Position numbers and translations under genes: made by a program
Source of the DNA: Clostridia bacterium
GTDB lineage: Bacteria > Bacillota > Clostridia > Christensenellales > QALW01
Direction of reading: 5' to 3'
Length of the DNA: 60,376 bases
Assembly: GCA_900769815.1 (NCBI GenBank)
Contig: CAAGID010000006.1
Location: 1 to 60,376, forward strand
Notes under the pieces: generated by a model
Databases searched by the model: none
What the model was told of the DNA's origin: nothing
What the model saw: only the letters and a program-made list of their open reading frames with translations
Part shown: in pieces, positions 1-7,509 of the stretch
Position numbering within the stretch: the first letter of the stretch is position 1
Layout of the letters: every line of letters begins with the position of its first letter

Positions 1-9
1 AATAATCAT

Positions 10-28
10 CCACGTGCATAGCACGTGG
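10..28. repeat. Subterminal hairpin of the IS element, downstream side
   Basis: CCACGTGC at 10-17 pairs perfectly with GCACGTGG at 21-28 around the loop ATA. A second small hairpin, GGGC-ATA-GCCC at 41-51, follows with the same loop. TnpA of this family recognises imperfect hairpins near the ends, so these are candidate binding sites. Confidence 0.55.
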
Positions 29-86
29 TTTTTATTTTTCGGGCATAGCCCTTCTTCACTGGCCTAGCACAAATGTGCTCTTTTGT

Positions 87-623
87 TGACCTGCCAGTCA
101 TGCATTGGTTACTTGCTACCCGTTAACGGGTCACGTGGATCAAATAGACTCAATTGGTCTGCTTCTCTATCCGACTTTAATTGATTTGCAACATATTCTT
201 GTATTGCTTTTGTATTTTTTCCTACTGTGTCAACGTAATATCCCTTGCACCAAAATTCGCGATTTCGGTACGCAAATTTCATATTCCCAAACCTTTGAAA
301 TATTATCGTTGCACTTTTCCCTTTCAAATATCCCATAAATACCGAAATGCTCATTTTGGGTGGGATACTTACCAATATATGCACATGGTCTTGGCATACT
401 TCTCCCTCTATTATTTCTACGCCTTTCCACTCGCATAATTGCCTTAATATTCCTCGCACTTCCATTCTATGTTCTTCATAGAATACTTTTCTGCGATATT
501 TGGGTGCAAATACAATATGGTACTTGCAATTCCATTTTGTGTGTGCTAAACTATTTGTGGTATTAGATGATTCTTTCATTTTAATATCCTCCGATTGTGT
601 TTTGATTTCTGACTGGCAGGTCA
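87..623. repeat. 14-bp inverted repeat flanking tnpA
   Basis: TGACCTGCCAGTCA at 87-100 is the exact reverse complement of TGACTGGCAGGTCA at 610-623. The two copies bracket the transposase gene and lie inside the outer hairpins. IS200-type elements are not defined by inverted repeats, so this pair is an extra feature: a regulatory site, a long-range RNA pairing over the leader, or remains of a nested element. Confidence 0.6.
109..579 (-). CDS. tnpA: IS200/IS605 family transposase TnpA
   Basis: A 156-residue Y1 HUH transposase that would cut and rejoin single-stranded DNA at the element's ends. The HUH pair is His65-Val66-His67 in DHVHIL, and the likely nucleophile is Tyr129 in the C-terminal helix after the GYYVDTVG segment. 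Length matches the family (about 130-160). The ATG at 579 has GGAGG eight bases upstream (588-592); an open frame continuing to 741 would run through the end hairpin and is not needed. No frameshift is seen, so the protein may be active. Confidence 0.9.
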   Translation of the reverse strand: MKESSNTTNSLAHTKWNCKYHIVFAPKYRRKVFYEEHRMEVRGILRQLCEWKGVEIIEGEVCQDHVHILVSIPPKMSISVFMGYLKGKSATIIFQRFGNMKFAYRNREFWCKGYYVDTVGKNTKAIQEYVANQLKSDREADQLSLFDPRDPLTGSK

Positions 624-682
624 TACTTTCATTATACACAATCGGAGTTTTCTTTTCAATGCTCATCGGTAAACCTTCACTG

Positions 683-705
683 AACCACGCGACTATCGCG
701 TGGTT
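683..705. repeat. End hairpin of the IS element, upstream side
   Basis: AACCACGCG at 683-691 and CGCGTGGTT at 697-705 form a perfect 9-bp stem with loop ACTAT. It lies about 100 bases upstream of tnpA, where the left-end hairpin of IS200/IS605 elements sits, and resembles the hairpin at 10-28 (both carry CCACG). Confidence 0.55.
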
Positions 706-717
706 TTTCTTGATATC

Positions 718-749
718 AAAAAAGCGTTTGTGAGAAATCACAAACGCTT
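718..749 (-). terminator. Rho-independent terminator of hppA
   Basis: A perfect 12-bp stem (722-733 with 738-749, loop of four) is followed on the minus strand by six T residues (718-723). It begins five bases after the hppA stop codon. The IS element starts directly beyond the T-run. Confidence 0.85.
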
Positions 750-754
750 ACTTT

Positions 755-2833
755 TTAGAATATGCTATATTTTATAACTATTGAAGCAAATACGATAGAC
801 ACCATAGATAAGAGCTTAATCAAAATATTGATTGCAGGACCTGAAGTATCCTTAAAGGGGTCGCCTACTGTATCGCCTACAACTGCAGCTTTATGGCTGT
901 CAGAGCCTTTTCCGCCGTAAACACCGCCTTCAATATGCTTTTTAGCGTTATCCCAAGCTCCGCCTGAGTTTGACATAAATACTGCCAATAAGAAGCCCGT
1001 TGCCGTTGCACCTGCAAGCATACCTACAACGCCCGTTACGCCTAAAACCATACCTACAATAATAGGTACGATAACTGCCACGATAGTGGGAAGTATCATC
1101 TCACGTAAACTTGACTTTGTGCAAAGGTCAACGCACTTTGCATAATCAGGCTCTGCCTTATTCTCCATAAGACCAACTATTTCCTTGAACTGACGGCGAA
1201 CCTCAATAACGACGCTCTGTGCCGCTCTGCCAACAGATTCCATAGTAAGTGCGGCAAAAACAAAGGGAAGACAAGCTCCTACGAAAAGACCAACCAGCAC
1301 AGTAGGATTCATAAGGCTTAAATTGGTTACGTCGCCGCCTTTTGCAGTTACCGTTTCAATATATGATGCCATTAAAGCAAGTGCCGTAAGTGCCGCTGAA
1401 CCAATAGCAAAGCCTTTACCTGTTGCAGCTGTTGTATTACCTAAAGCATCAAGAGCATCCGTTCTTTCACGAACCGTTTTATCTAACCCGGACATTTCAG
1501 CAATACCGCCTGCATTATCGGCAACGGGGCCGTAAGCATCGGTTGCAAGAGTAATACCTAAGGTTGAAAGCATACCTACTGCAGCAAGTGCGATTCCGTA
1601 AAGACCCATCGTAGCACTGCTTGCTCCGCCTGCAACAAAGTAAGCAACTAAAATGCAAACTGCAACGATTACTATAGGAAGTGCAGTTGAAAGCATTCCT
1701 AAAGAAAGACCTGAAATAATAGTAGTCGCACTGCCAGTCTGAGAAGATGAGGCAAGCTTTCTTGTAGGCTTATAGGTATCAGAGGTAAAATATTCCGTTG
1801 CCTTACCTATCAACACACCTGCAATAAGACCTGCAATAATTGCAAAATAAAGCATCCAATTATCTTTACCTAAAACAAAGTAAACAAGGGGAAGCGATGC
1901 AACTGCAATAAGAATTGCTGAGAAATTAGTTCCTCTGCTTAAAGCACCTAAAAGAGATTTCTGACTTGCACCCTCCTTTGTTCTTACAAGGAAAGTACCA
2001 AAAATCGAGAAGATAATACCTATGGTTGCAAGAAGCAGGGGTAACGCCATAGCCTTAAAATCGCCGTTAAATGCCGCAACACCTAAAGCAGATGCTGAAA
2101 TTATGGAGCCAACGTAGGATTCATAAAGATCAGCGCCCATACCTGCAACGTCACCAACGTTATCGCCAACGTTATCGGCAATAACTGCAGGATTTCGGGG
2201 ATCGTCTTCAGGGATTCCTGCTTCAACCTTACCTACAAGGTCAGCACCAACGTCAGCCGCTTTAGTATAAATACCACCGCCTACACGTGCAAAAAGTGCC
2301 ATTGACGATGCACCCATACCGAAGGTGAGCATTGCACTTGTAATCGCCGAAGCATCAAGCTGAAATACGAACTTAAGTAAAAAGAACCATATTGAAATGT
2401 CAAGCATACCTAAGCCAACAACGGTAAATCCCATAACAGAGCCTGCTGAAAAGGCAACTCTCAAGCCCTTATTAAGACTTTCAGATGCCGCATAAGCCGT
2501 TCTTGCATTTGAGGCAGTTGCTATTTTCATACCGATAAAACCTGATAATGCGGAGAAAAATCCGCCGGTAACGAAGGCAAAGGGCACGTAAATTGTAAGT
2601 AGGTCAAATAATGCCATTACTAACAGTACAAGAAACATAAAAGCAAAAAATACCCCTACAACAACATACTGACGCTTTAAAAATGCATTTGCGCCCTGAC
2701 GTATGGCTAGGGATATTTTCTTCATTCTGTCTGTTCCTTCAGGAAATTTCATTATCCTTTTTGCTATGAATACTGCAAACAACAATGCAGCCAGCGCACC
2801 CACAAAGGTAAACACCACTAAATATTTTTCCAA
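755..2833 (-). CDS. hppA: K+-dependent membrane-bound pyrophosphatase (ion pump)
   Basis: A 692-residue polytopic membrane protein that couples PPi hydrolysis to Na+ or H+ export. The PPi-binding segments are visible: DVGADLVGKVEAGIPEDDPRN, the DNVGDNVGDVAGMGADLYE region, and GGAWDNAKKHIEGG with GDTVGDPFKDTSGPA near the C terminus. GNTTAATGKG carries Ala where K+-independent enzymes have Lys, pointing to the K+-dependent class, many of which pump Na+. A TTG start at 2833 is chosen because AAGGAAG lies seven bases upstream and a consensus promoter (2865-2893) sits between it and the ATG of the longer frame at 2902. Confidence 0.93.
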   Translation of the reverse strand: MEKYLVVFTFVGALAALLFAVFIAKRIMKFPEGTDRMKKISLAIRQGANAFLKRQYVVVGVFFAFMFLVLLVMALFDLLTIYVPFAFVTGGFFSALSGFIGMKIATASNARTAYAASESLNKGLRVAFSAGSVMGFTVVGLGMLDISIWFFLLKFVFQLDASAITSAMLTFGMGASSMALFARVGGGIYTKAADVGADLVGKVEAGIPEDDPRNPAVIADNVGDNVGDVAGMGADLYESYVGSIISASALGVAAFNGDFKAMALPLLLATIGIIFSIFGTFLVRTKEGASQKSLLGALSRGTNFSAILIAVASLPLVYFVLGKDNWMLYFAIIAGLIAGVLIGKATEYFTSDTYKPTRKLASSSQTGSATTIISGLSLGMLSTALPIVIVAVCILVAYFVAGGASSATMGLYGIALAAVGMLSTLGITLATDAYGPVADNAGGIAEMSGLDKTVRERTDALDALGNTTAATGKGFAIGSAALTALALMASYIETVTAKGGDVTNLSLMNPTVLVGLFVGACLPFVFAALTMESVGRAAQSVVIEVRRQFKEIVGLMENKAEPDYAKCVDLCTKSSLREMILPTIVAVIVPIIVGMVLGVTGVVGMLAGATATGFLLAVFMSNSGGAWDNAKKHIEGGVYGGKGSDSHKAAVVGDTVGDPFKDTSGPAINILIKLLSMVSIVFASIVIKYSIF

Positions 2834-2864
2834 AAAACCACTTCCTTTTATTTTGGTAATGCCT

Positions 2865-2893
2865 ATTATACTTCCTTTATAAAATCGTGTCAA
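2865..2893 (-). promoter_or_regulatory. Sigma-A promoter of hppA
   Basis: On the minus strand, TTGACA (2888-2893) and TATAAT (2865-2870) stand 17 bases apart, a perfect consensus. It places transcription start near 2857, supporting the TTG start at 2833. Confidence 0.9.
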
Positions 2894-2957
2894 GCAAAAC
2901 ATTGTAATTTTTGTTTTAAAGTATGCAAATCTTGCTGTTCGTTAAATAAATCTTTTC

Positions 2958-2987
2958 TTGACTGTGCAAACACCTTTATAATATAAT
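2958..2987 (+). promoter_or_regulatory. Promoter of the nitroreductase-like gene
   Basis: TTGACT at 2958-2963 and TATAAT at 2982-2987 are 18 bases apart, about 30 bases before the start codon at 3019. The AAAGGAG ribosome site is at 3005-3011. Confidence 0.8.
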
Positions 2988-3018
2988 ATAGGTACAAATT
3001 TTATAAAGGAGTTATTCT

Positions 3019-3534
3019 ATGAGCTTTTACGATCTTGCGAAAAGCCGTTTTTCGGTAAGAAAATTTAAAAAAGAACCTCTTTCCAATGAGAAAATTGATA
3101 AAATTCTTGCTTACGGCAATATAGCCCCTACTGGCTGTAACCTTCAGCCTCAAAAGATTTATGTTATAAATACCGAAAACGCTGTTAATAAACTAAAAAA
3201 ATGCACAAGATGCCACTTCGATGCTCCCTGTGCAATGCTTATCTGTTATGACGTTAACAGTTGTTGGACAAGAAAATACGACGGCAAGCAATCAGGCATT
3301 GTTGACGCCTCCATTGTAACCACCCATATGATGCTTGGTGCGTGGGAAGAGGGTATTGGCTCCTGTTGGGTTATGCACTTTGACCCCTTTAAAATGCGTG
3401 AAGCCTTCTCCATCCCTGAAAACCTTGAACCCGTGGCCCTTTTAGTTATGGGTAAGCCTGCAGACGACGCTATTCCCCTTGATATGCACGATTCCGTTAA
3501 ACCCTTAAATGAAACAGTAATTTATGTTGAGTAA
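3019..3534 (+). CDS. Nitroreductase family protein
   Basis: A 171-residue FMN-dependent oxidoreductase-fold protein. The N terminus has the family's SRFSVRKFKKEPL segment (the Arg-Ser/Arg phosphate-binding region), followed by APTGCNLQPQK, matching the usual APSxxNxQPW. GIGSCWV and a C-terminal VMGKPA segment also fit. It is at the short end of the family and the substrate cannot be told. It has its own promoter and terminator, so it is monocistronic, divergent from hppA. Confidence 0.85.
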   Translation: MSFYDLAKSRFSVRKFKKEPLSNEKIDKILAYGNIAPTGCNLQPQKIYVINTENAVNKLKKCTRCHFDAPCAMLICYDVNSCWTRKYDGKQSGIVDASIVTTHMMLGAWEEGIGSCWVMHFDPFKMREAFSIPENLEPVALLVMGKPADDAIPLDMHDSVKPLNETVIYVE

Positions 3535-3540
3535 TATTAA

Positions 3541-3567
3541 AGACCGACTTTTCAGTCGGTCTTTATG
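3541..3567 (+). terminator. Terminator of the nitroreductase-like gene
   Basis: AGACCGACT (3541-3549) pairs with AGTCGGTCT (3554-3562) around a four-base loop, followed by a T-rich tail, three bases after the stop codon. Confidence 0.8.
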
Positions 3568-3608
3568 TTTGCAAGAATTTTTCGTACAAAGTTTATCCTA
3601 CCACTAAC

Positions 3609-3763
3609 CACAAAGTGCGAGAAAACGCACAAGCCAAGGCATAGGCGGGTAAGTGCGAATGCGCTTACATAAGCGTAAGTAATTGAGCACTTATCCCGCC
3701 TATAACAAAGGAAATACCCCGTTCCTTGAACGGGGTATGTTTGTGCGAATTTCTCGCGCTTTG
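3609..3763. repeat. Nested imperfect inverted repeat between convergent genes
   Basis: Outer arms CAAAGTGCGAGAAA (near 3610) and TTTCTCGCGCTTTG (ending near 3763) match at 13 of 14 positions as inverted copies. Inside lies a second pair, CATAGGCGGG-TAAGTGC against GCACTTATCCCGCCTATA with one bulge, then a small hairpin built on GCTTAC/GTAAGC. The rplQ terminator sits in the right half. The layering resembles a small palindromic interspersed element rather than a simple terminator. Confidence 0.5.
3714..3738 (-). terminator. Terminator of the S10-spc-alpha cluster
   Basis: ATACCCCGTTC (3714-3724) pairs perfectly with GAACGGGGTAT (3728-3738), loop of three. It lies about 30 bases after the rplQ stop on the minus strand; the tail is T-rich but not a clean T-run. 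Confidence 0.7.
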
Positions 3764-3770
3764 TATTTAA

Positions 3771-4286
3771 TTAGTCAACAAGCTCAAGAATAACCTTCTC
3801 AGCACAATCGCCACGGCGAGGGCCCATCTTGATGATTCTTGTGTAACCGCCGCCCTGACCCTTTTCTTCAGCGCGCTTTGCATACTTAGGTGCAAGCTCA
3901 TTAAAGATTTTGTTGATAACGGGGTGCTTGTTTCCTTCGGTACGAACCTTGTAAACTGCCTTCTTTTCGCCTTCGTTACGAGCAATTTCTCTTTCATAGA
4001 GATATGCCATCATTCTGCGGCGAGCATTAAGGCGGTCAGGTCCATCGTTCTTAACTTCGGTTTCAACCTTCTGACCTTTATCATTAAGAATTGACTTTGT
4101 AACTGTAACGACATCTTCATAGGTCTTGATGCCCATGGTGATGATCTTTTCTGCCTGCTTACGAACTTCCTTAGCACGTGCTTCGGTTGTTTCGATACGG
4201 CCATACCATAAGAGATCGGTAGTAAGACCACGCATTACAGCTACACGCTGGTCAGTAGGTCTGTTAAGCTTTCTGTTACCGGCCAT
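3771..4286 (-). CDS. rplQ: 50S ribosomal protein L17, long form
   Basis: The N terminus (RKLNRPTDQRVAVMRGL) and the C-terminal GGYTRIIKMGPRRGDCAEKVILEL are diagnostic of bL17, which lies near the exit of the peptide tunnel. At 171 residues it is about 50 longer than the usual 115-125; the extra stretch is lysine- and glutamate-rich, between roughly residues 60 and 110, separating the normal halves. It is the last gene of the cluster, 16 bases after rpoA, with GGAGG before the start. Intact. Confidence 0.97.
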   Translation of the reverse strand: MAGNRKLNRPTDQRVAVMRGLTTDLLWYGRIETTEARAKEVRKQAEKIITMGIKTYEDVVTVTKSILNDKGQKVETEVKNDGPDRLNARRRMMAYLYEREIARNEGEKKAVYKVRTEGNKHPVINKIFNELAPKYAKRAEEKGQGGGYTRIIKMGPRRGDCAEKVILELVD

Positions 4287-4302
4287 TTTATTATCCTCCT
4301 AA

Positions 4303-5253
4303 TTAATCTTCGTTGTTCTTGAGTTTAAGTCCAAGAGCGGCGAGCTTCTGACGAACCTCGTCCATAGACTTCTTACCAAGATTACGAACTCTCATCAAAT
4401 CAGCCTCATCAAGCTGTGCAAGCTCCTGGACAGAGTTAATGTTTGCACGCTTCAAGCAGTTAAAGGAACGTACTGAAAGATCAAGTTCGTCAATAGTCAT
4501 ATCAAGTGCCTTTGCCTGAGGTGCAGCACCTTCCTTGTCCTCAGCAAGCTGAATTCCGCTTACGTTGTCGGCAAGGTTTACGAAAAGGCCGAGATAATCA
4601 TTCATAATTTTTGCGGCTACGCTAATAGCCTCATCGGGTCTGATAGAACCGTCTGTCCAAACGTCAAGAATGAGCTTATCGAAGTTGTCATCTCTGCCAA
4701 CACGTGCACTCTGCACAATGTGGCGAGCCTTTAAAATAGGTGTGTAGATGGAGTCAACTGCGATAACGTCAATAGGCATATCGTCAGACTTGTTCATAGC
4801 AGCGGGAACGTATCCCATACCCTTATCAATAACGATTTCCATATTAAGAACGCCGCCATCGTCGATGGTTGCAATATGAAGGTCTTTATTGATTATTTCA
4901 AGTGTGCTGTCACCCTTGATATCGCCTGCCGTAACCTCGCAAGGACCAACTGCATTGATGGTTGCAGTGATAGGTGTTTCGCTGTTGAGCTTCATAGCAA
5001 TGTTCTTGATGTTAAGAATAATGTTTGTAACGTCTTCTGCAACACCGGGAACTGTTGTGAACTCGTGCAAAACGCCCTCAATACGAACCTGAGTTGCCGC
5101 TGCACCGGGAACGGAGGATAACAAAATTCTACGGAGAGAATTGCCCAAGGTATCGCCAAAGCCACGACGAAGGGGTTCTACAACAAACTGTGCGTATTTT
5201 CCGTCTTCGCTGACCTGCTTACACTCGATAACCGGCTTAATAATTTCTATCAT
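4303..5253 (-). CDS. rpoA: RNA polymerase alpha subunit
   Basis: A 316-residue alpha subunit. The N-terminal domain shows the assembly motif (FVVEPLRRGFGDTLGNSLRR, residues about 23-42) and the dimer core; the C-terminal domain (from about 250) has the helix-hairpin-helix motif VRNLGKKSMDEVRQKL that contacts UP elements and activators. Length is typical. GGAGGG precedes the ATG by nine bases. It follows rpsD and precedes rplQ, the standard alpha operon order. Confidence 0.98.
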   Translation of the reverse strand: MIEIIKPVIECKQVSEDGKYAQFVVEPLRRGFGDTLGNSLRRILLSSVPGAAATQVRIEGVLHEFTTVPGVAEDVTNIILNIKNIAMKLNSETPITATINAVGPCEVTAGDIKGDSTLEIINKDLHIATIDDGGVLNMEIVIDKGMGYVPAAMNKSDDMPIDVIAVDSIYTPILKARHIVQSARVGRDDNFDKLILDVWTDGSIRPDEAISVAAKIMNDYLGLFVNLADNVSGIQLAEDKEGAAPQAKALDMTIDELDLSVRSFNCLKRANINSVQELAQLDEADLMRVRNLGKKSMDEVRQKLAALGLKLKNNED

Positions 5254-5286
5254 AAGTTTTAACCCTCCTACAAAATTTAAGCAATA

Positions 5287-5910
5287 TTACCTGGAGTACA
5301 ACTCAACAATAAGGTGTTCCTCGATGCTAAGATCGATATCTTCTCTCTTGGGAAGCTCAACCACCTTACCTGAAAGATCCTGGCAATTAAGCTCAAGCCA
5401 TGCAGGAATAGTTTTGTTTGTACCTTCACGCATTGCCTTGAACTTTTCAATGCTTGTCGAATTCTCAGCAATAGCAATAACGTCGCCTGCCTTAACGATG
5501 AAGGAAGGAATGTTAACTTTCTTGCCGTTAACTGTGATGTGACCGTGGTTAACGATCTGTCTTGCCTGTGCACGTGAATCACCAAAACCAAGACGGTAAA
5601 CAACGTTGTCAAGACGACGCTCAAGCAATTGAAGCATATTTTCGCCTGCTGCGCCCTTCATATTTGTAGCCTTTGTGAAGTAGCTGTGGAACTGCTTTTC
5701 AAGTAAGCCGTAAGTTCTTCTTGCCTTCTGCTTTTCGCGAAGCTGAAGTCCGTACTCACTTGTCTTTCTGCGGCTCTTAGCGTGCTGACCGGGAGCTGTT
5801 CCTCTCTTTACTACAGGACACTTTGCACTATAGCAACGGTCGCCCTTCAAGAAAAGCTTCTGATTTTCGCGGCGGCACAAACGGCATACCGCTTCAGTAT
5901 ATCTTGCCAT
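5287..5910 (-). CDS. rpsD: 30S ribosomal protein S4
   Basis: A 207-residue uS4. The S4 RNA-binding domain is seen around residues 97-160 (ERRLDNVVYRLGF, RQIVNHGHITVNGKKVNIPS). The N terminus has CRLCRRE and CYSAKCPV, a four-cysteine zinc-type arrangement. In several bacteria S4 represses its own operon; the structured leader before rpsM (6735-6850) is a possible target here, which is inference. GGAGG lies ten bases before the ATG. Confidence 0.97.
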   Translation of the reverse strand: MARYTEAVCRLCRRENQKLFLKGDRCYSAKCPVVKRGTAPGQHAKSRRKTSEYGLQLREKQKARRTYGLLEKQFHSYFTKATNMKGAAGENMLQLLERRLDNVVYRLGFGDSRAQARQIVNHGHITVNGKKVNIPSFIVKAGDVIAIAENSTSIEKFKAMREGTNKTIPAWLELNCQDLSGKVVELPKREDIDLSIEEHLIVELYSR

Positions 5911-5928
5911 AATTTTCTGTCCTCCTGA

Positions 5929-6324
5929 TTATACTCTTCTGCGCTTAGGCGGTCTGCATCCGTTGTGAGGAATGGGGGTAACATCTTTGATCATGCTAAC
6001 CTCAAGACCTGCTGCCTGAAGTGCTCTAATTGCTGCTTCGCGTCCGCTGCCGGGTCCCTTAACGTAAACCTCAACAGTGCGAAGACCGTGTTCCATAGCT
6101 GCTTTAGCTGCTGTTTCAGCAGCTGTCTGTGCTGCGAAAGGTGTGCTCTTCTTGGAGCCACGGAAACCAAGTCCGCCTGCACTTGACCAGCTGATAGCAT
6201 TACCGTTTACATCTGTAATAGTAACGATTGTGTTATTGAATGATGAGCAGATATGTGCTGCACCGCGTTCGATATGTTTCTTCTCGATACGGCGACGTCC
6301 GCCCTTTTTAACAGCTTTTGCCAT
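5929..6324 (-). CDS. rpsK: 30S ribosomal protein S11
   Basis: A 131-residue uS11 of normal length. It shows IVTITDVNGNAISWSSAGGLGFRGSKKSTPFAAQ and the C-terminal PHNGCRPPKRRRV, both conserved; its place is the platform of the small subunit. It starts 16 bases after rpsM ends and 18 bases before rpsD begins, in the usual alpha operon order. Confidence 0.97.
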   Translation of the reverse strand: MAKAVKKGGRRRIEKKHIERGAAHICSSFNNTIVTITDVNGNAISWSSAGGLGFRGSKKSTPFAAQTAAETAAKAAMEHGLRTVEVYVKGPGSGREAAIRALQAAGLEVSMIKDVTPIPHNGCRPPKRRRV

Positions 6325-6340
6325 AATTTTTCACCTTTCC

Positions 6341-6712
6341 TTACTTTTTCTTCTTAGCGGCTACAGCTCTCTTGGGACCCTTACGGGTACGTGCATTCTG
6401 CTTTGTGTGCTGTCCGCGAACAGGGAGGCCCTTGCGATGTCTAACACCGCGATAGCAGCCGATTTCAACAAGACGCTTGATATTAAGTGCAACTTCTCTG
6501 CGAAGGTCACCTTCTACCTGTACGTTTTTGTCAATATAGTCTCTTATTAAGTTAACCTCATCCTCGGTAAGATCTCTTACGCGGGTGTCGGGGTTAACGC
6601 CGGTTTTTTCAAGAATTTCCTTAGCGATTGCGGGACCAATGCCGTAAATTGACTGCAATGATGCCTCAACTCGCTTATCCTTTGGTATATCTATACCAGC
6701 GATACGTGCCAT
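6341..6712 (-). CDS. rpsM: 30S ribosomal protein S13
   Basis: A 123-residue uS13: MARIAGIDIPKDKRVEASLQ at the start, the helix-hairpin-helix region IYGIGPAIAKEIL, and the basic tail GQHTKQNARTRKGPKRAVAAKKK that reaches the tRNA sites in the head. The ATG at 6712 is chosen over one five codons upstream because it has the conserved N terminus and GGAGG eight bases away. It follows a 160-base structured gap after rpmJ. Confidence 0.97.
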   Translation of the reverse strand: MARIAGIDIPKDKRVEASLQSIYGIGPAIAKEILEKTGVNPDTRVRDLTEDEVNLIRDYIDKNVQVEGDLRREVALNIKRLVEIGCYRGVRHRKGLPVRGQHTKQNARTRKGPKRAVAAKKKK

Positions 6713-6734
6713 TAAGTACACCTCCAAAATTTGG

Positions 6735-6850
6735 TTTAAAAAATAGATTTTAGTTTTGTATATAAAAGCCCGTCAGGTAAACAGATAAAATCTGTCAGCC
6801 GCACCTGATTTTCGGCTTTATTGTTGTTTTTAGGGTTAAAACCCTAAACG
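6735..6850 (-). promoter_or_regulatory. Structured leader upstream of rpsM
   Basis: In mRNA sense (minus strand) there is first a perfect 20-base palindrome with a TTTAGGGTT arm (6829-6848). A three-tier stem follows: AAAGCC/GGGCTTT, then TCAGGT/ACCTGA (6803-6808 with 6773-6778), then ACAGAT/ATCTGT (6781-6795). It lies in the only large gap of the second half of the cluster, just upstream of rpsM-rpsK-rpsD-rpoA. By analogy with S4-controlled alpha operon leaders it may be an r-protein binding site; it could instead be a partial attenuator. The pairing is seen, the role is inferred. Confidence 0.5.
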
Positions 6851-6873
6851 CACAGATAACAGGGTCTAAAAAA

Positions 6874-6990
6874 TCAGCCCTGTCTCTGCTTATGGCTCTT
6901 ATCAGCGGAACAAATAACCATTACTTTACCGTGACGCTTGATGAGCTTACATTTATCACACATAGGTTTAACGCTAGGTCTTACTTTCAT
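6874..6990 (-). CDS. rpmJ: 50S ribosomal protein L36
   Basis: A 38-residue bL36 beginning MKVRPSVKPMCDKCKLIKRH, the standard sequence. Cys11, Cys14, Cys27 and His33 make the zinc-binding (C+) type. The ATG at 6990 is preceded by AGGAGG eight bases upstream. It sits between infA and rpsM as in most Firmicutes. Confidence 0.96.
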   Translation of the reverse strand: MKVRPSVKPMCDKCKLIKRHGKVMVICSADKSHKQRQG

Positions 6991-7003
6991 TACAATAACC
7001 TCC

Positions 7004-7225
7004 TCAGTTTTTGCTGCGCCATATGATACGACCTTTGGTCAGATCATACGTGGAAATTTCTACTGTTACCTTATCTCCGGGTAACACCTGAATATTGTTC
7101 ATTCTAAGCTTGCCGGCAATATGTGCCAGAATCTTGTGTCCGTTTTCAAGCTGAACTTCAAATACGGCATTCTTCTTGGATTCTGTAACTACGCCTTCAA
7201 CTTCAATGACATCTTCCTTAGACAT
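7004..7225 (-). CDS. infA: Translation initiation factor IF-1
   Basis: A 73-residue single S1/OB-fold protein that binds the A site of the 30S subunit during initiation. MSKEDVIEVEGVVTE, LENGHKILAHIAGKLRMNNI and LTKGRIIWR are characteristic. Length is typical (72). The ribosome site is formed by the last codons of the upstream KOW gene, so the two are probably coupled. Confidence 0.97.
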   Translation of the reverse strand: MSKEDVIEVEGVVTESKKNAVFEVQLENGHKILAHIAGKLRMNNIQVLPGDKVTVEISTYDLTKGRIIWRSKN

Positions 7226-7229
7226 GGAT

Positions 7230-7499
7230 TCACTCCTCGCCTTTATTAGCGTTTATTTTCAATGCTTTATAAACAAAGGGATTTGTCAAAGCATTTTCTG
7301 TTATGAGCCTCTGTTTTACTTCCTCAGAAAAGCCTTCAAAAGCAAGATGCTTTATCTTCTTTTTCTTGGGCTTATCAACCTTATGGGTTCTCCCATCGGA
7401 AATAAGCACATACTGCTCATCCAATATTCCTACTACAAAAAAACTTTTTCCGGCATCTCTGCCTGCGGTGGAACAGACCTTATCTCCTAAAGAAAACAT
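7230..7499 (-). CDS. KOW domain RNA-binding protein (L14e-like)
   Basis: An 89-residue protein of the small KOW-domain family often found between map and infA in Firmicutes. The KOW motif is near the N terminus (SLGDKVCSTAGRDAGKSFFVVG), followed by a basic run (DKPKKKKIKHL). KOW proteins contact rRNA, so a ribosome-linked role is likely, but its function is not established. The ATG at 7499 has AAGGAG six bases upstream. It starts ten bases after map ends. Confidence 0.85.
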   Translation of the reverse strand: MFSLGDKVCSTAGRDAGKSFFVVGILDEQYVLISDGRTHKVDKPKKKKIKHLAFEGFSEEVKQRLITENALTNPFVYKALKINANKGEE

Positions 7500-7509
7500 C
7501 TGTATCTCC

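Larger units (their letters stand above)
1..715 (-). mobile_element. IS200/IS605-type insertion sequence, TnpA only
   Basis: This stretch holds one HUH transposase gene read leftwards, with hairpins at both ends (683-705 upstream of the gene, 10-28 downstream) as expected of IS200/IS605 elements, which lack terminal inverted repeats and move as single strands. No tnpB lies beside it, so it fits the IS200 single-gene type. It abuts the T-run of the hppA terminator. The exact ends cannot be fixed; the downstream end may lie outside the window. Confidence 0.75.

Noticed and set aside
2834..2902. Longer hppA reading frame starting at 2902
   Set aside because: It would run through the -10 box and has no ribosome site; TTG 2833 has both in the right places.
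3019..3534. Recent transfer of the nitroreductase-like gene
   Set aside because: Base composition and signals resemble the neighbours; no mobile element lies at its ends.
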